Shown: positions 1-11,163, numbered from the stretch's first letter. The stretch: 64,000 nucleotides of DNA from Opisthorchis felineus (GCA_004794785.1 SJOL01008860.1:201342-265341), one strand, 5' to 3'. Notes: generated from the letters alone by a model not told the origin. Numbers and translations: made by a program.

Positions 1-1073
1 TTGGTACTCCAGGATTTCAAGTCGTCCGCAAAAAGTAGACATGGACTTTAAAGAACTTCTGGAAGGTCGTTGACGTATATCGGAAACAGCAGTGGTCCCA
101 GAACGGAGCCTTGAGAAACTCCAATAGAGACCAGCGCCGGAGAAGATTAGGTCGAGTCTACTTTCACTCGAAATGTTTCGTCTGATAGGAATGCCTTGAT
201 CCAGCGTAGGATTTTCCCTTGAGCCCCGTAAGATTTGAGTTTGTGAAGCAGCGGGACGTGTGGGACTCGTTCGAATGCTTTTGAGGAGTCGAAAAATATG
301 GCATCTGATATGAGTCCCTCGTCCTTGGCCTGGGTTAAACTGTCCATAAACACGAGCATGTTCGTCACGCAAGAACTGTTTTGGAGAAATCCGTGTTGAA
401 CTGGAGATATCAAGTTGTTGCAAGTAAGGTGATCCAGGATGGCTTGCTTCAGAATGCGTTCCATCACCTTGCACGGCACGCTAGTGAGGCTTATAGGCCT
501 GTAGCTGCCAGGCGATAGTCGGTCACCAGTTTTGTAGATTGGCGTGACAATCGCTTCCCTCCAAGACAAGGGAAGTTTGCCTTCGTCAGGCGGCTGACGA
601 AACACTAGGTAGAAATATTTTGCCAGCGAAAATGACGTTTCCTTCATGCTCCTTGGATGGACTTCATCGCAAACCAACACGCAGAACGGGTTGAGCTTGT
701 GCAAGAGTTGACGAACGTCCCCCACCGTGAAGACCAAATCGGTTTGAGGCCGTTCGTAGTTACGCCTTGACAAAATTGGGTGTGACGAGAACGATGGGTT
801 TGAATATAGGCCTGCATGGTGTTCTCTGTAGACCTCAGATTCCACTATTGGTTCACTCGTGGGTTACCCGTTCCTGTCCCTCAAGGAGAACGCGGATGGC
901 TTTTTTCTGCGGTGGTGCCTCCTGTATTTAAACAGCACATTTCCGTTTTTCCGGGCGAGGTCCAGGTTCCACATTTTACGAAATGGAACTGCTGCAAATC
1001 GCAAATCCGCCAACGGAACATAAGAAAACAAGCCATCATTCTGGACCTCGCCCGGAAGATGCCATAGGCTCAC
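1..1073 (-). mobile_element. CR1-like LINE copy, linker and reverse transcriptase part of ORF2 (truncated by window edge)
   Basis: Read on the - strand, this is the linker and N-terminal two thirds of a CR1/jockey-type reverse transcriptase. The linker runs from about 1073 to 845 and ends in a Lys/Arg-rich stretch. The RT follows, with YRPISLTSVPCKVMERI, the palm motif FFDSSKAF and GSVLGPLLF; the FADD catalytic motif lies close to position 1. Two in-frame TAA codons interrupt it (near 152-154 and 49-51) and it has no conventional start, so it is a dead copy. The tract 1-787 is almost identical, in inverted orientation, to 8217-9002, and that copy carries the same two stops. The remaining 3' part of the element lies outside the window. 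The family call is firm, the exact clade less so. Confidence 0.9.
949..1057. repeat. Perfect 17-bp inverted repeat in the CR1 linker
   Basis: TTCCGGGCGAGGTCCAG at 949-965 is matched exactly by its reverse complement at 1041-1057, with 75 bp between. The arms lie in the linker region of the - strand CR1 copy, near its 5' boundary. A local inverted duplication or a template switch during reverse transcription would explain it. Confidence 0.8.
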
Positions 1074-1885
1074 TGGGTGAATAAGCGAATTGGAAACCGA
1101 TGTCTAGAGGACTCGGATGGACTGGTGTCGTTCTTCCTCAATTTCGTGTGCACAGGTCGAAATATAAAAGGCGCAGCTTCACCAGCTGAGGTGATGGGTT
1201 CGGAGGTTATGGTGATGTACATAATTATATGCAGACTAGTGCAATTTCTATTTATGCGTGAAAGGATGGTCATATTGACATCTGCACGAAGTAAAAACAA
1301 GCTGGTGGAAGCGAAACTGGCGTCTAGTGGGACGAGGACTCGCGCCTACTAAAAGAAAAAATTTGAGCAGGTAGGTCTCTCTCAAATAGGTGTTAGTGGG
1401 TTGCTACAAAGTAATAAATAAATGGAAAAAACGCGTCCCGTTCTGAGTGGATCACAAACCCCCTGGTGAATAGCTTACGGGAGTGGCCATGTACACCTTT
1501 TTTAGCACGGACGGTGAAAAATGTCTATCACTAGACGCACATCCAAATTAATTTCGCGAAACCATGGGGTTTCCTAGGTTGAAACGATTATGGGAAGTTA
1601 GTCACTTTCGACTGCATGTTTCAGTAATATGTTGCCGATGCCTCTTCTTTTAAGTGAGAGATCTTTCAAGGTCATCGACCGCCGCCGACTCGCACGTGTT
1701 TACCAGTTTCTTCAAAACCTTTGTGGATCCAACAAAAACAGCGTGAAAATGTTGCATTTTTCTGCGTGCATTCTTAGACCCAAAGCCATAATAATCTGCT
1801 TTACTCATGTTGGAATTTGTCCTAATTAATCTCCCTTCCCAATTTTTGGGGCGCATGCAATTTTAAAGAAGCAGTGCTGTGTTGG
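1074..1885. other. No recognisable feature
   Basis: Short ORFs on both strands show no recognisable domain, and no RNA gene or repeat element was identified between the CR1 copy and the hammerhead-like motif. Confidence 0.5.
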
Positions 1886-1961
1886 TAATGCACTACTCAT
1901 AAGATTGCTGTAAATTCTTCGACAGTCCACGAGCGGTTTCGCCCCCCTTGGGGCTCGTCAG
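1886..1961 (-). ncRNA. Hammerhead-ribozyme-like core, probably from a Penelope-like terminal repeat
   Basis: On the - strand CTGACGA (complement of 1955-1961) is followed by a perfect 5-bp stem with a 4-nt loop (1941-1954) and then GAAAC (complement of 1936-1940). That is the CUGANGA / stem II / GAAA catalytic core in the right order and spacing. Downstream on the same strand, to 1886, is a roughly 40-bp motif that recurs as both arms of the palindrome at 14251-14320. I could not assign a convincing stem III or cleavage triplet, so activity is doubtful. Penelope-like retroelements are known to carry minimal hammerheads in their terminal repeats; membership here is inferred. Confidence 0.55.
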
Positions 1962-1989
1962 GTAGGCACAGTGCTACGGTTTCAGATAT

Positions 1990-4900
1990 GGCCTGAGATA
2001 AGTTCGTTCAGAAGTTGGCTGCCGTCCGGTTTTCATCCTCCATGGCATTTGAGGAGGCCTTGAATGAACACATGAAGGATAACTATATTGCATTTGTGCG
2101 TGCATCGCGTAATCGAAACACCAACACTGTTTTGCGTCACGAATGGGTATACTGCAAATGAAGCAGGCAGCGAGCAAGGACAACGGCATGTCGAGGGGTC
2201 CGAAGAAGCTGGTAAGTTGAGCGCATTTGCTCATAAGTAACAGCACACGAAACACTGGCTCTCCAGGTCATTTTTGCTAAGGAGACACAGGAACCACCTC
2301 TTGTCATCTGGAACACAATCATAAGGCTTCCAATTTTTTGTACGATTGACTTTCGGTGAATCGACGGCTAGCCGAAGAGGAGTTTGGCACCTGCAGGGCC
2401 TTGCTGAAGTATGGAACGCCATTGTGTGAAGTGCGGCAGTCTGCAACCGATGGATACGGAAAGGTCGTCATCACTCGGGACATATACAACTACCATGGCA
2501 AGTGTTGACCGCCTCTGTTGAGTAAGTGACGGACAGTTTGGTTTTACTGTGGCACATGATATACCTTCGGGCATGGTAAAGCTTCGCAACTCCGGACGTG
2601 CGCTTGTTCCGGAGTCACATACGCTTCGCCAGTTGGCAACAGATGGCGCTCTCCCGATGCTTCCCGGATGTAGTAAGTGTTGGTGCAGCACACGCGACAA
2701 ACCGATTTGGGTCTTTTTGAATCAACTTGTATCCGGCTTGTAGCTACAAACCCTACACCTTTCCGACTACAGATTGCATGAGTGCCTGATGCCCGGCTGT
2801 TTATGATATCGCGGAAGGCGAACAGTCTGCCTCCATGTGTAAACTGTTCGGCCTATTCACGGAGACGATGGGCGAACAGGATCATGTGAAGACTTTTCTT
2901 CATGGAAAAATTGGCGGCGCAAAAGTGGACAGCGAGAGTAGTGTTCGGCCGCAATGTCATGTTGTGTTAGTTCCATATTCGCAAAACTAGCAGGAAGCAT
3001 CATATATAATATAAAACAAATGTATTTTTGGTCATAGACAATCCCTGCAAACAGCCGACACATATTTTACCGTATAGCTCGCCAACACGATGCCGTACAG
3101 TAGGCTCTTCCTTGTCATAAGCTGAGCACACAGATTCGGACAATATCTGCAACTGCTTTACCGCATGGACTCACGATTCACCTCACGGCCCAGCTGTTGT
3201 ACATCACCCGCAAATGAGGTTTGTACACCCAATCCGGGATGGTCTATTTTGGCAGTGTGGTCTGTAGAACGCAAACGGCCGCTTTCCGAAGCGGGTGCAC
3301 CTCCCAGACACATAAGTATGCCATACAGAATGTCCCTCGGCAAGCTGAGCGGCTCATGCGAAAACATTATATACATACGTCATACTACTGCAACCGAATG
3401 GACTTCTTTGTGGGCGGCAGCTGTGAGTTCGTGTTCCCTCGTTTCGAGGCACCTGGAACCGCGGCATCTAAGACTAAACTAAACTATCATCGTGTTGAAA
3501 CTAACAAGGCAATGTCAGTCTGCGCTAAATAACTTATAGTTAACCCTATAAACGGCAAACATGCTGAACTTTTGACTGCGGAACTGGAATCACAAGTTCA
3601 GGTGTTATGAAGTATTCTTTGACCCTAGCACGTGCGTAGCGTTTTACGTTTCTACGTAAAACGTAAAAACGTTTTATTTTTAACGTTTTTTACGTCTTAC
3701 TTAGCGTAGTTCCTGTCAGAGGCCCCTCAGTAACCGCAATCACCTTACACTCTGACTCTACCCCACTTGATTAGACTTCCTTGAGTCTCAAGCTTGCCAG
3801 TACGAGTCCACCGAGAATTTCTTCTGTCACACCCCGTAGATCGCAAGAAACACCAACAATTCTACCATCCTCACCATAACTTGCAACCACCCATTTCTTA
3901 ACCATATTAGCACCCACGCAAAAACTTGGACATGAAATCCCAGCTCTCGCGCCTACGTTTGTAAACGAACTCCGCCGTGCTCTTCAGTAGCCAGCTAGAG
4001 TCACGAATTCATGTGCGCCTGATAAGTTAAGGCCCGTTGCCTTGTCTCATTTTCTCCAGTCTATCGTACAAACTTGTAGCCCATCCAATTGACGTTCTTG
4101 TCGGAGTATTGCCATTCACTTCGAAAATCCTCCCCGAACTGTCCGATTGCATTGGGGCTAGGGTGGAAGCTGCGGTGATCCTGATGCGGTCCAACTGTGA
4201 ACTGTAATATTTACTCCTCATTGCTTCACTAATAAATATCGTCCAACCTAAATCGAATTAGCTGATAATTCCGCCACTTCCGTCTTCATCTAACCGGCTG
4301 TTAGACCCTGAACCCTCATCATCCCTATTCTCATTGCGTCCAAAAAACGCCTTGCAGCCAAGAGGCCAAGCTATCAACCCCATCACTCTCCAAGGCCGGT
4401 CGATAAAGCCGGCCAAGTGGCTTAAGACCGTTCAGTAGCACTGACCGGCATTTCTCTTCCTGCCCCATTCAAAAGCCCTCTTCCCTTTCCCTTAATAGAA
4501 AAGCCTCAGATTTACACAGAACTGGTAAATTTCACAGGTCGTGTGCATAAGCTGGAAAGCGAACTAGCTTCCTTCCAAAGCATACAGCTAATTGCTTGCC
4601 TTCTAACACTTGATATGACATGCGATCCGTCAGTTCCCATTGACACACCTACCTCTGAGATTAGTCAGCGTATTGAATGCCGTCACCAAGTCCTAATATA
4701 CAATGCCCTTGATCGCATTCGCTGGAGCTCAAAATAGCTCTATCCTGACAGCATATAACATGCTCAACACCGCCTGCACAGCGAGACGACTCCGAAGGTT
4801 GAAACCATCATTGTGTCTCCCAATACTCATGCGACCCAGGCATGAAAAAGATGCAGTACGTTTACTGACATCGCAAGCCCCTCCATCCTCTAGCCAAGCA

Positions 4901-6470
4901 TTCAAACCATAAAGGTCGAAGCTGATCGTATTCGGCCCCAAAGGTAGACTGATAAGCATTTACTCTCTTAACCTCTAAACTTGGTCACTGAAAGCTGCTA
5001 AGACGGTCCCTCTTCCCTTCAACAATCTGCACTAGTCAGTACCCTCGGCGTGACTCAATCTGTGACCCAATCGTAGACTTCCCATGCGAGCGGCTCTTTG
5101 GACAACTAGGCAGGCCATATCGCCGTTGACGCACATGCACGTAGCAGCCGAGGAACTCCTGCTTCAAACAACAGCTCACTGAGTCAGAGTCTTATGAAAT
5201 CGTATCGAATTCCGCAGGGCTTCCGACCGCCCCCGACAGCAAGGTAGCCAGTTCTTAGCCGGTCGGACCTTCAGCCGTCTCTCCTTATGCTGCAGTTGAC
5301 ATGTTATCCCCAGACACTCGATACTCCAGTACTGATCCTCTTCCAAATCTCCATTAACCTGGATCTGCTTCTTCTCTAAACTCGCCACACTGTAGAGCGG
5401 ACTTGTGCCCTGGCATCACACAAACCTGCTTATTTGCTTTAAGCTCCGCATCTCCTGCCCACGACCATAACCATTCCGCCTCTACCTTTTGGCACCCATC
5501 TTGATATCTCTTACTTCAATTGCATTAACAAAATTCACCGCTGATTTGAAAGGTGCATTATCTCATCAGCTCATACCTGAGGCTGCAGTCAAAGATGGCA
5601 GCACATGATCCTGCTCCAGGCCCCCTGATAGTGTCCCCATGTCTACCCATCGAAAAGCTCCCTCGGGCCGAAACACCTACTATCCAAACCAGGTATCTTA
5701 GAGCCCTGTCCAATACTAACTCCCCAATTTACCACTCTTCGTCCTTTGTCTACAAACCTGACCATACCCCGAGTTGTACATAATACACCTGGGGCACCTC
5801 AAACCTTGAAAGATCAGTAACCCGCAAATACCGTTGCCAAATCTTAGTCCATATAAAGTTCCCCGCTTGGCCACCCGCATACTCTTGGCCTGAATTCCTT
5901 TTTCAGCAGTTACCTAATCCTCCAAACCTCCTGCCTCTTCCGAAGCCACATTCAGCTCCACCTGCACGGCCCTTAACAAGTACATCAAACCACACGTACC
6001 ACGTGCTTGGAAAAACCTCACACCCGCAACGCCTGATGGTTAGCTCTGACCCTCTTCAGATTCCACCACACTGCCCACCACGTTTGTCCCACATGAACAC
6101 CATTTCCGGCTATCGCTCATCCCTCCACAGCCATCAACTCCTTTTGCACCATCCCCCCTTTACACCTTCTGATGATGCGAAAGATGACACGGCCGGCAAC
6201 TCTTCGTTTAACTGCATGCCGTCCTCCTAAAGACATTCTGTACCCCATATTTTCCGCGCGGTACGTTCGAAATCGGTTTCGTTTTTCCCTCGTGCAAATT
6301 TGTGAAAGGATTCTTTCACTGTTCAATCTATCTGCAGAGTTCACACGTGTCATTTGTTGAATTTTTTCACTGTAACATAACACTTACGTGATAACCTCCG
6401 TTATTTTACACTCAGTTCATATTTTGCTCCCATTCTCAATTATGAGGCAAATCTACACAGGCTGATTTCT
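1990..6470. other. 4.5 kb without a recognised gene; + strand pyrimidine-rich from about 3700 to 6240
   Basis: Many ORFs of 60-110 codons occur on both strands, but none shows a domain, a credible start context or splice-linked continuation. The section from about 3700 to 6240 is visibly rich in C and T on the + strand. The only structured feature found is the pair of hairpins at 3640-3695. The stretch probably consists of old, unrecognised repeats. Confidence 0.4.
3640..3695. repeat. Two adjacent ACGT-ended hairpins
   Basis: CGTTTTACGT (3640-3649) pairs perfectly with ACGTAAAACG (3654-3663) across a 4-nt loop. A second hairpin overlaps it: ACGTAAAAACG (3661-3671) pairs with CGTTTTTTACGT (3684-3695) with one unpaired base. 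Function unknown. Confidence 0.75.
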
Positions 6471-6476
6471 GCAGCC

Positions 6477-8085
6477 ATCGATGGACCAAAACAGATGTGG
6501 CGAAATGGGTGTCCGTCGAATGTGAGACGTGGAATGCGATGCCACTCCTGCAAGGTCTGGTGTCACTTTAAATGCACGGGTTTACAGGTCGACCAGGTAA
6601 GCCAACTAGCTGACTCTCCTGACCCGTTTGTCTGCGCCAGCTGCCTCTAACTTAAGGGTGCAATGCATTCCGCAACTAAGAAAGGGGCCAGTAAAAACCA
6701 AACCAAATCTTCACTGCTAAATTGAAAAGGCCAGTGTGAATGTTCCGCTTTAATCGGAATACTCGATGCGAAACTGGAGCATCTTTCCGAAGCTCTGGAG
6801 GATGCAAACACAAAGAACACAGCGACCTGGACGAAAGTTGATAAAGAAATTTTTTCGTTGAACGAGTACCTTGCGCTATACATCCCGGGTCCGCAGGCTG
6901 CGAACCAGCCTCTCTGATGTGGCAATAAAGACCGCTACTGCGTCTTTATCTGACAGGGGCGTAAGGGAGAGCAGGCTGATCATCTGGGGGTCGTTCTCCA
7001 GAAAAGTCAAGCCAATGAAGCTGGCACAATCGTTCCTTGGTAGTGTCCCCACGAAGCCCGGCCACGAATTGCTTCACGCAGATTGGTCACGCCAGAATGG
7101 AAGCAAGCGAACACTTGGAGTCTGGTCACCCTTACTTCCCATCTGCCGTACAGAAAATCTTGGAGCGGGCTGTCAGCATTCAAAAGACCTACATCAAGTT
7201 TAGGCGTACATCAGAGGATCGCCTTCTACAGGCTCGAAAGCTGGACCACAGCAGTTCTGGGGGATTGGTGCGAAAAAGGTTTCCGCTTGGCGCCAGTTAG
7301 GTCAACCCCAAACTTATGGCGGAACCGGTTGTAGTTATAGCCCCCTGTCCTCCGGAAAGCACGCCGACACAAACGGCCGCGACTCCGGATTGCAGTTTCT
7401 ACTCAACCACAGCAGACCCCTTGACTATCCAAGGAAGCGATGCTCGGGAGGAGGCAAGCCTCACGTGGACGTAGCTCTCAAAGTACTTAGATCTATCATC
7501 GTTTATTTCCGTAACTGATGAAAAAGGTACGGCATTGAACCCCGCACCCAAGTCACAACTTCTGAGCCGGACTGGGTCAGACTTGCGGAGGCAAGCGGTG
7601 AAGCCCACCGACAAATCAACCACATGCGTTGACCTCGACAGCGGGGAATGCTGCGAGAACCCTAAAACCACTGAGAATGTGAAACTGACAATCTCCAGCT
7701 CAACTCAGTCGAAAGGGGCTTTTACGATTGTGGACTCAGTCGTCACCCAGGACCCCGACAGCCAAAGCCACAAACCTGACCACAGCGAGCCGAAAATTTT
7801 TTCGTACACCCAGTTGGCCACGCTGATCGCGGGCGACTCTGGAGTCCACACAAACACGAAAAAAGGCGAATGCAGCCAAACAAGCCACATAAGATTCGCC
7901 AAATCAGAAAACTGCTGGCTGGCTTCAAGGTGCAGTCCTCTGCGAAAACGAGCCTCATAGGAGCGCCACCAGAAGAACTACTTCCCGGTGCTGCAACAAA
8001 GCGCTCAGGGCCTCACAGAGACACATTTCCCATCAAACCGCGCCAAAATGCCCAAGAAACCAAACAGACGCAAGTTATCCCCAAA
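6477..8085 (+). pseudogene. CR1-like ORF1 remnant with PHD-like zinc finger
   Basis: The frame at 6477-6650 encodes a treble of Cys/His: MRCHSCKVWCHFKC followed about 20 residues later by FVCASC. This fits the second half of a PHD finger, the domain found in ORF1 of many CR1-clade LINEs. Further down, 6871-7203 encodes RESRLIIWGSF, resembling the start of the ORF1 core, and after a frameshift 7151-7300 has RTSEDRLLQARKL. The stretch 7535-8085 is Ser/Thr/Lys/Pro-rich with no motif I recognise. Stops and at least two frameshifts break the frame, so this is a decayed gene. ORF1 proteins of this kind are thought to bind element RNA. Confidence 0.6.
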
Positions 8086-9784
8086 ACCGTAAAAAGCAGC
8101 AAATGTGGTCGTCCAAAAGGCGGTATGGAAAGAGCTACAAGTAGCAGCGGTCAAAATGTTTGCCCACGGGACCTACAGAGAATAAAACGCAGCCATATAT
8201 TAGGCCCCAGCGTCCCCGTCACACCCAATTATGTCAAGGCGTAACTACGAACGGCCTCAAACCGATTTGGTCTTCACGGTGGGGGACGTTCGTCAACTCT
8301 TGCACAAGCTCAACCCGTTCTGCGTGTTGGTTTGCGATGAAGTCCATCCAAGGAGCATGAAGGAAACGTCATTTTCGCTGGCAAAATATTTCTACCTAGT
8401 GTTTCGTCAGCCGCCTGACGAAGGCAAACTTCCCTTGTCTTGGAGGGAAGCGATTGTCACGCCAATCTACAAAACTGGTGACCGACTATCGCCTGGCAGC
8501 TACAGGCCTATAAGCCTCACTAGCGTGCCGTGCAAGGTGATGGAACGCATTCTGAAGCAAGCCATCCTGGATCACCTTACTTGCAACAACTTGATATCTC
8601 CAGTTCAACACGGATTTCTCCAAAACAGTTCTTGCGTGACGAACATGCTCGTGTTTATGGACAGTTTAACCCAGGCCAAGGACGAGGGACTCATATCAGA
8701 TGCCATATTTTTCGACTCCTCAAAAGCATTCGAACGAGTCCCACACGTCCCGCTGCTTCACAAACTCAAATCTTACGGGGCTCAAGGGAAAATCCTACGC
8801 TGGATCAAGGCATTCCTATCAGACGAAACATTTCGAGTGAAAGTAGACTCGACCTAATCTTCTCCGGCGCTGGTCTCTATTGGAGTTTCTCAAGGCTCCG
8901 TTCTGGGACCACTGCTGTTTCCGATATACGTCAACGACCTTCCAGAAGTTCTTTAAAGTCCATGTCTACTTTTTGCGGACGACTTGAAATCCTGGAGTAC
9001 CAATGCCAGTGCCCTTCAAATGGATGTCGACGCTGCAAAACAGTGGTCGTTGGACTGGCACCTTCCTCTGAATGACGAGAAGTGCGTCCATATGTCATTT
9101 GGAGGAGACTCAGCGAACGCCTATGTCGTGCATGGTGAGAATGGACCAGAAGACATCACGAAGATAGATACCAAAAAGGATTTGGGTATCTGGCCCTCTT
9201 CAAGCATGTCCTTCTCACTGCACCTTGAGAAATCCGCCCAAAAGGCATTCGCCGTTTTACGGATAATTCGGCGCACCTTCTCCCGTATTACTCGCATGGA
9301 CTTCCAAATACTCTATGGGGCCTACGTCAGACCGCTTCCTGAATACGCCAACCAAGTTGTCTACTCAGGGCACACGAAGGACGTAACCCTCACCGAGCGT
9401 GTCCAGCGGGCTGCTACGAAAATGGTTGCCGGCCTTAAATCCGTGGACTACAAAATGCGTCTCGCGGTGCTTGACCTCTTTCCCCTCGAGTATCGCCCCC
9501 ACCGAGGGGACGTAATTCTTACTTATGCCCCGTTTGAACAAGGTTTGGCCAACAGGTTTTTCACCGTTGAGCCAGCAAACACACGACGGGGACATGGTAA
9601 GAAGATTTTCATGCTCAGAGCGCACACTTTCATTGGGTAAAATTTTTCCTCATTTCGGCTAGTAGCTGCGCGGAATAACCTTCCTCCGACGGTTGTCCAT
9701 GCTCCTTCTAGAACCCAGTTCAAGGCACTATTAGACACTTTTTATGCGAGTCCTCGTGCTGGCAAGCATACTGCCCCGCGCTGA
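8086..9784 (+). pseudogene. CR1-like ORF2 remnant: reverse transcriptase and C-terminal region
   Basis: One reading frame runs from the linker (about 8086, VWKELQVAAVKMFA), through the RT fingers and palm (YRPISLTSVPCKVMERI, FFDSSKAF), GVSQGSVLGPLLF and the catalytic FADD motif near 8975, to the C-terminal CR1 region (LPPTVVHAPSRTQFKALL) and a terminal TGA at 9782-9784. In-frame stops lie at about 8127-8216 in the linker, at two TAA codons after 8850 and near 8955, and at 9638-9640. The reverse transcriptase would copy element RNA at a nicked target, but the endonuclease is absent and the frame is broken. Confidence 0.85.
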
Positions 9785-9925
9785 GAACTTAAGGAGCAGT
9801 GCTACACCCCATTTTCGCTTGTGCCTTTCAGGTGAACGATAACCGCAGAACGACAAGAACATAACCGACCCGGGAAACTTGGGCAAAAGCCTCGATCCTG
9901 TGTATGAATCCGTGAATCCGTGAAT

Positions 9926-10527
9926 GTAACTGCTTGACTCAACTGAACTGTATATTTTCGCACGCGCGCGATATCCAGAATCTGCGCTACATTTGTATAA
10001 GGTTGCGGACTCCTATTGCGCGAGCGGTACTTGGCGTCTTTGGGTTTGTTGCTTCTTGTCCATATTGGTGTAAGATAACTGTCCTCGAATGAATTTTGCG
10101 GAAACCATGGAACAAGCAGTTCGATAGTGTCGGATTAAACCCCGGGGAGAAGCCTTGTCTCAGGTGCCCATTCACTGATTCATAAACGGGGTTCCAGCTG
10201 ATTTTCTGTGCTTCTCAGGTCGAACGGATCAGTGGTTATCGGTTGTCAGGTTTTCCACGCCTCACCTGAATGGCAAGTGTGAAAGGTCGGATGTGGCGTT
10301 AAACGAAAGCATTGCCAAGTAGAAAATTCACGGAAACGAGCATTAAATATGGTCCTGGCCTATGGCTTAAAACTAACATGGACAACATTTTGAGGTTGGC
10401 TGTTTCACGTGCCTACAGCTCGCGAAGACGAAGGTGTCGCCGTATGGAGCTGCATGTCCTTACCGTGTCTCTGCCTGCTGTCTTGGGGATAAAATGTTTA
10501 GAGGGATGCAGCCAAACCACTCGAATA
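9926..10527. other. No recognisable feature between two CR1 3' ends
   Basis: About 600 bp lie between the 3' end of the + strand CR1 and the inverted CR1 3' end at 10528. No ORF with a recognisable domain and no RNA gene was seen. Confidence 0.45.
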
Positions 10528-10600
10528 TTCACGGATTCACGGATTGATACACAGGATCGAGGCTTACGCTCAAGTTTCCCGGGTCGGGGGTTTCGTGTAC
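10528..10600 (-). mobile_element. 5'-truncated CR1-like 3' end in inverted orientation
   Basis: On the - strand this matches the last about 70 bp of the CR1 element at 9870-9925, including GACCCGGGAAACTTG, CCTCGATCCTGTGTAT and the TGAATCCG tandem tail. It lies about 600 bp away in the opposite orientation. On its 5' side it abuts an 18S-rRNA-like 20-mer. Confidence 0.8.
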
Positions 10601-10601
10601 T

Positions 10602-10621
10602 GTAATGATCCTTCCGTAGGT
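10602..10621 (-). other. 20-bp match to the 3' end of 18S rRNA
   Basis: On the - strand this reads AACCTACGGAAGGATCATTA. The near-universal 3' terminus of eukaryotic 18S rRNA is AACCTGCGGAAGGATCATTA, so 19 of 20 bases agree, from memory of that conserved sequence. It is immediately followed by the truncated CR1 3' end and preceded by a run of 10 Gs. It is too short to be an rRNA gene; it may be an rDNA scrap captured by a retrotransposon. Confidence 0.6.
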
Positions 10622-11163
10622 TTGGCACAGCCCCCCCCCCACTGAGTCCGCTATGTAGGGATCGAGTTCTTCCACGTGTGCTGGTACGTTCAACACACTA
10701 GCGATCCTTTCGTAATAATGTATGAAATTCCCGGTTGACGTACTCCAGCATTTGTTTATGGCATACGCCGTACGGCATTTTGAATTCTGGAAGCGTCAGA
10801 ATCGAGAGAGTGAGTGTTTGGTGATTTTCATGATGGTGTGTACCACGGTAGAGTGATGACGGTGGAGGACAGTCAGGTACCTATATCCTTTTTAGTATCG
10901 CATCTGTATATTGTCCAATATCCTTCATCACCATATATCACAGAACGACATTTGTAAGTACTTTCCGTCTTTGAGATGGAGGTGAAAGTCTAGCACCTAG
11001 CGTTTCCCTTTGGAATCCGTTAGCGTCAGTTACATGACTTTAGTCGGCAAAGTGGAGGATTGGGCTAGTCATAAAACTCAGCAGAACAATAATGTAAATT
11101 AAAAGACGTACTGGTCACTGAAACATAACTCTGATTTACTTTCACTGTTAATAAAAAATCCCT
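10622..11163. other. No recognisable feature
   Basis: Apart from the C-run at its start, I see no gene, RNA or repeat I can name here. Confidence 0.4.

Larger units (their letters stand above)
6477..9925 (+). mobile_element. CR1-like non-LTR retrotransposon, internally deleted, with ORF1, partial ORF2 and octamer tail
   Basis: The element runs from a PHD-finger-type ORF1, through an ORF2 that keeps the RT linker, RT and C-terminal region, to a 3' end with a short tandem repeat of period 8 (TGAATCCG, about 9904-9925). Octamer-repeat 3' ends are typical of CR1-clade elements. No endonuclease domain is found between ORF1 and the RT linker, so roughly 700-900 bp appear deleted near 8085. In-frame stops and frameshifts show the copy is inactive. 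Its RT tract 8217-9002 is nearly identical to 1-787 in inverted orientation, while the sequence just upstream is homologous but strongly diverged. Confidence 0.88.

Noticed and set aside
2137..2700. Overlapping - strand ORFs as an LTR-retrotransposon piece
   Set aside because: No catalytic or structural motif was found.
3158..3532. Overlapping ORFs on both strands, considered as a BEL/Pao polyprotein fragment
   Set aside because: No diagnostic motif could be placed; resemblance was only impressionistic.
6160..6185. CTGATGATGCGAAAG resembling a hammerhead core
   Set aside because: There is no room for stem II between CTGATGA and GAAA.
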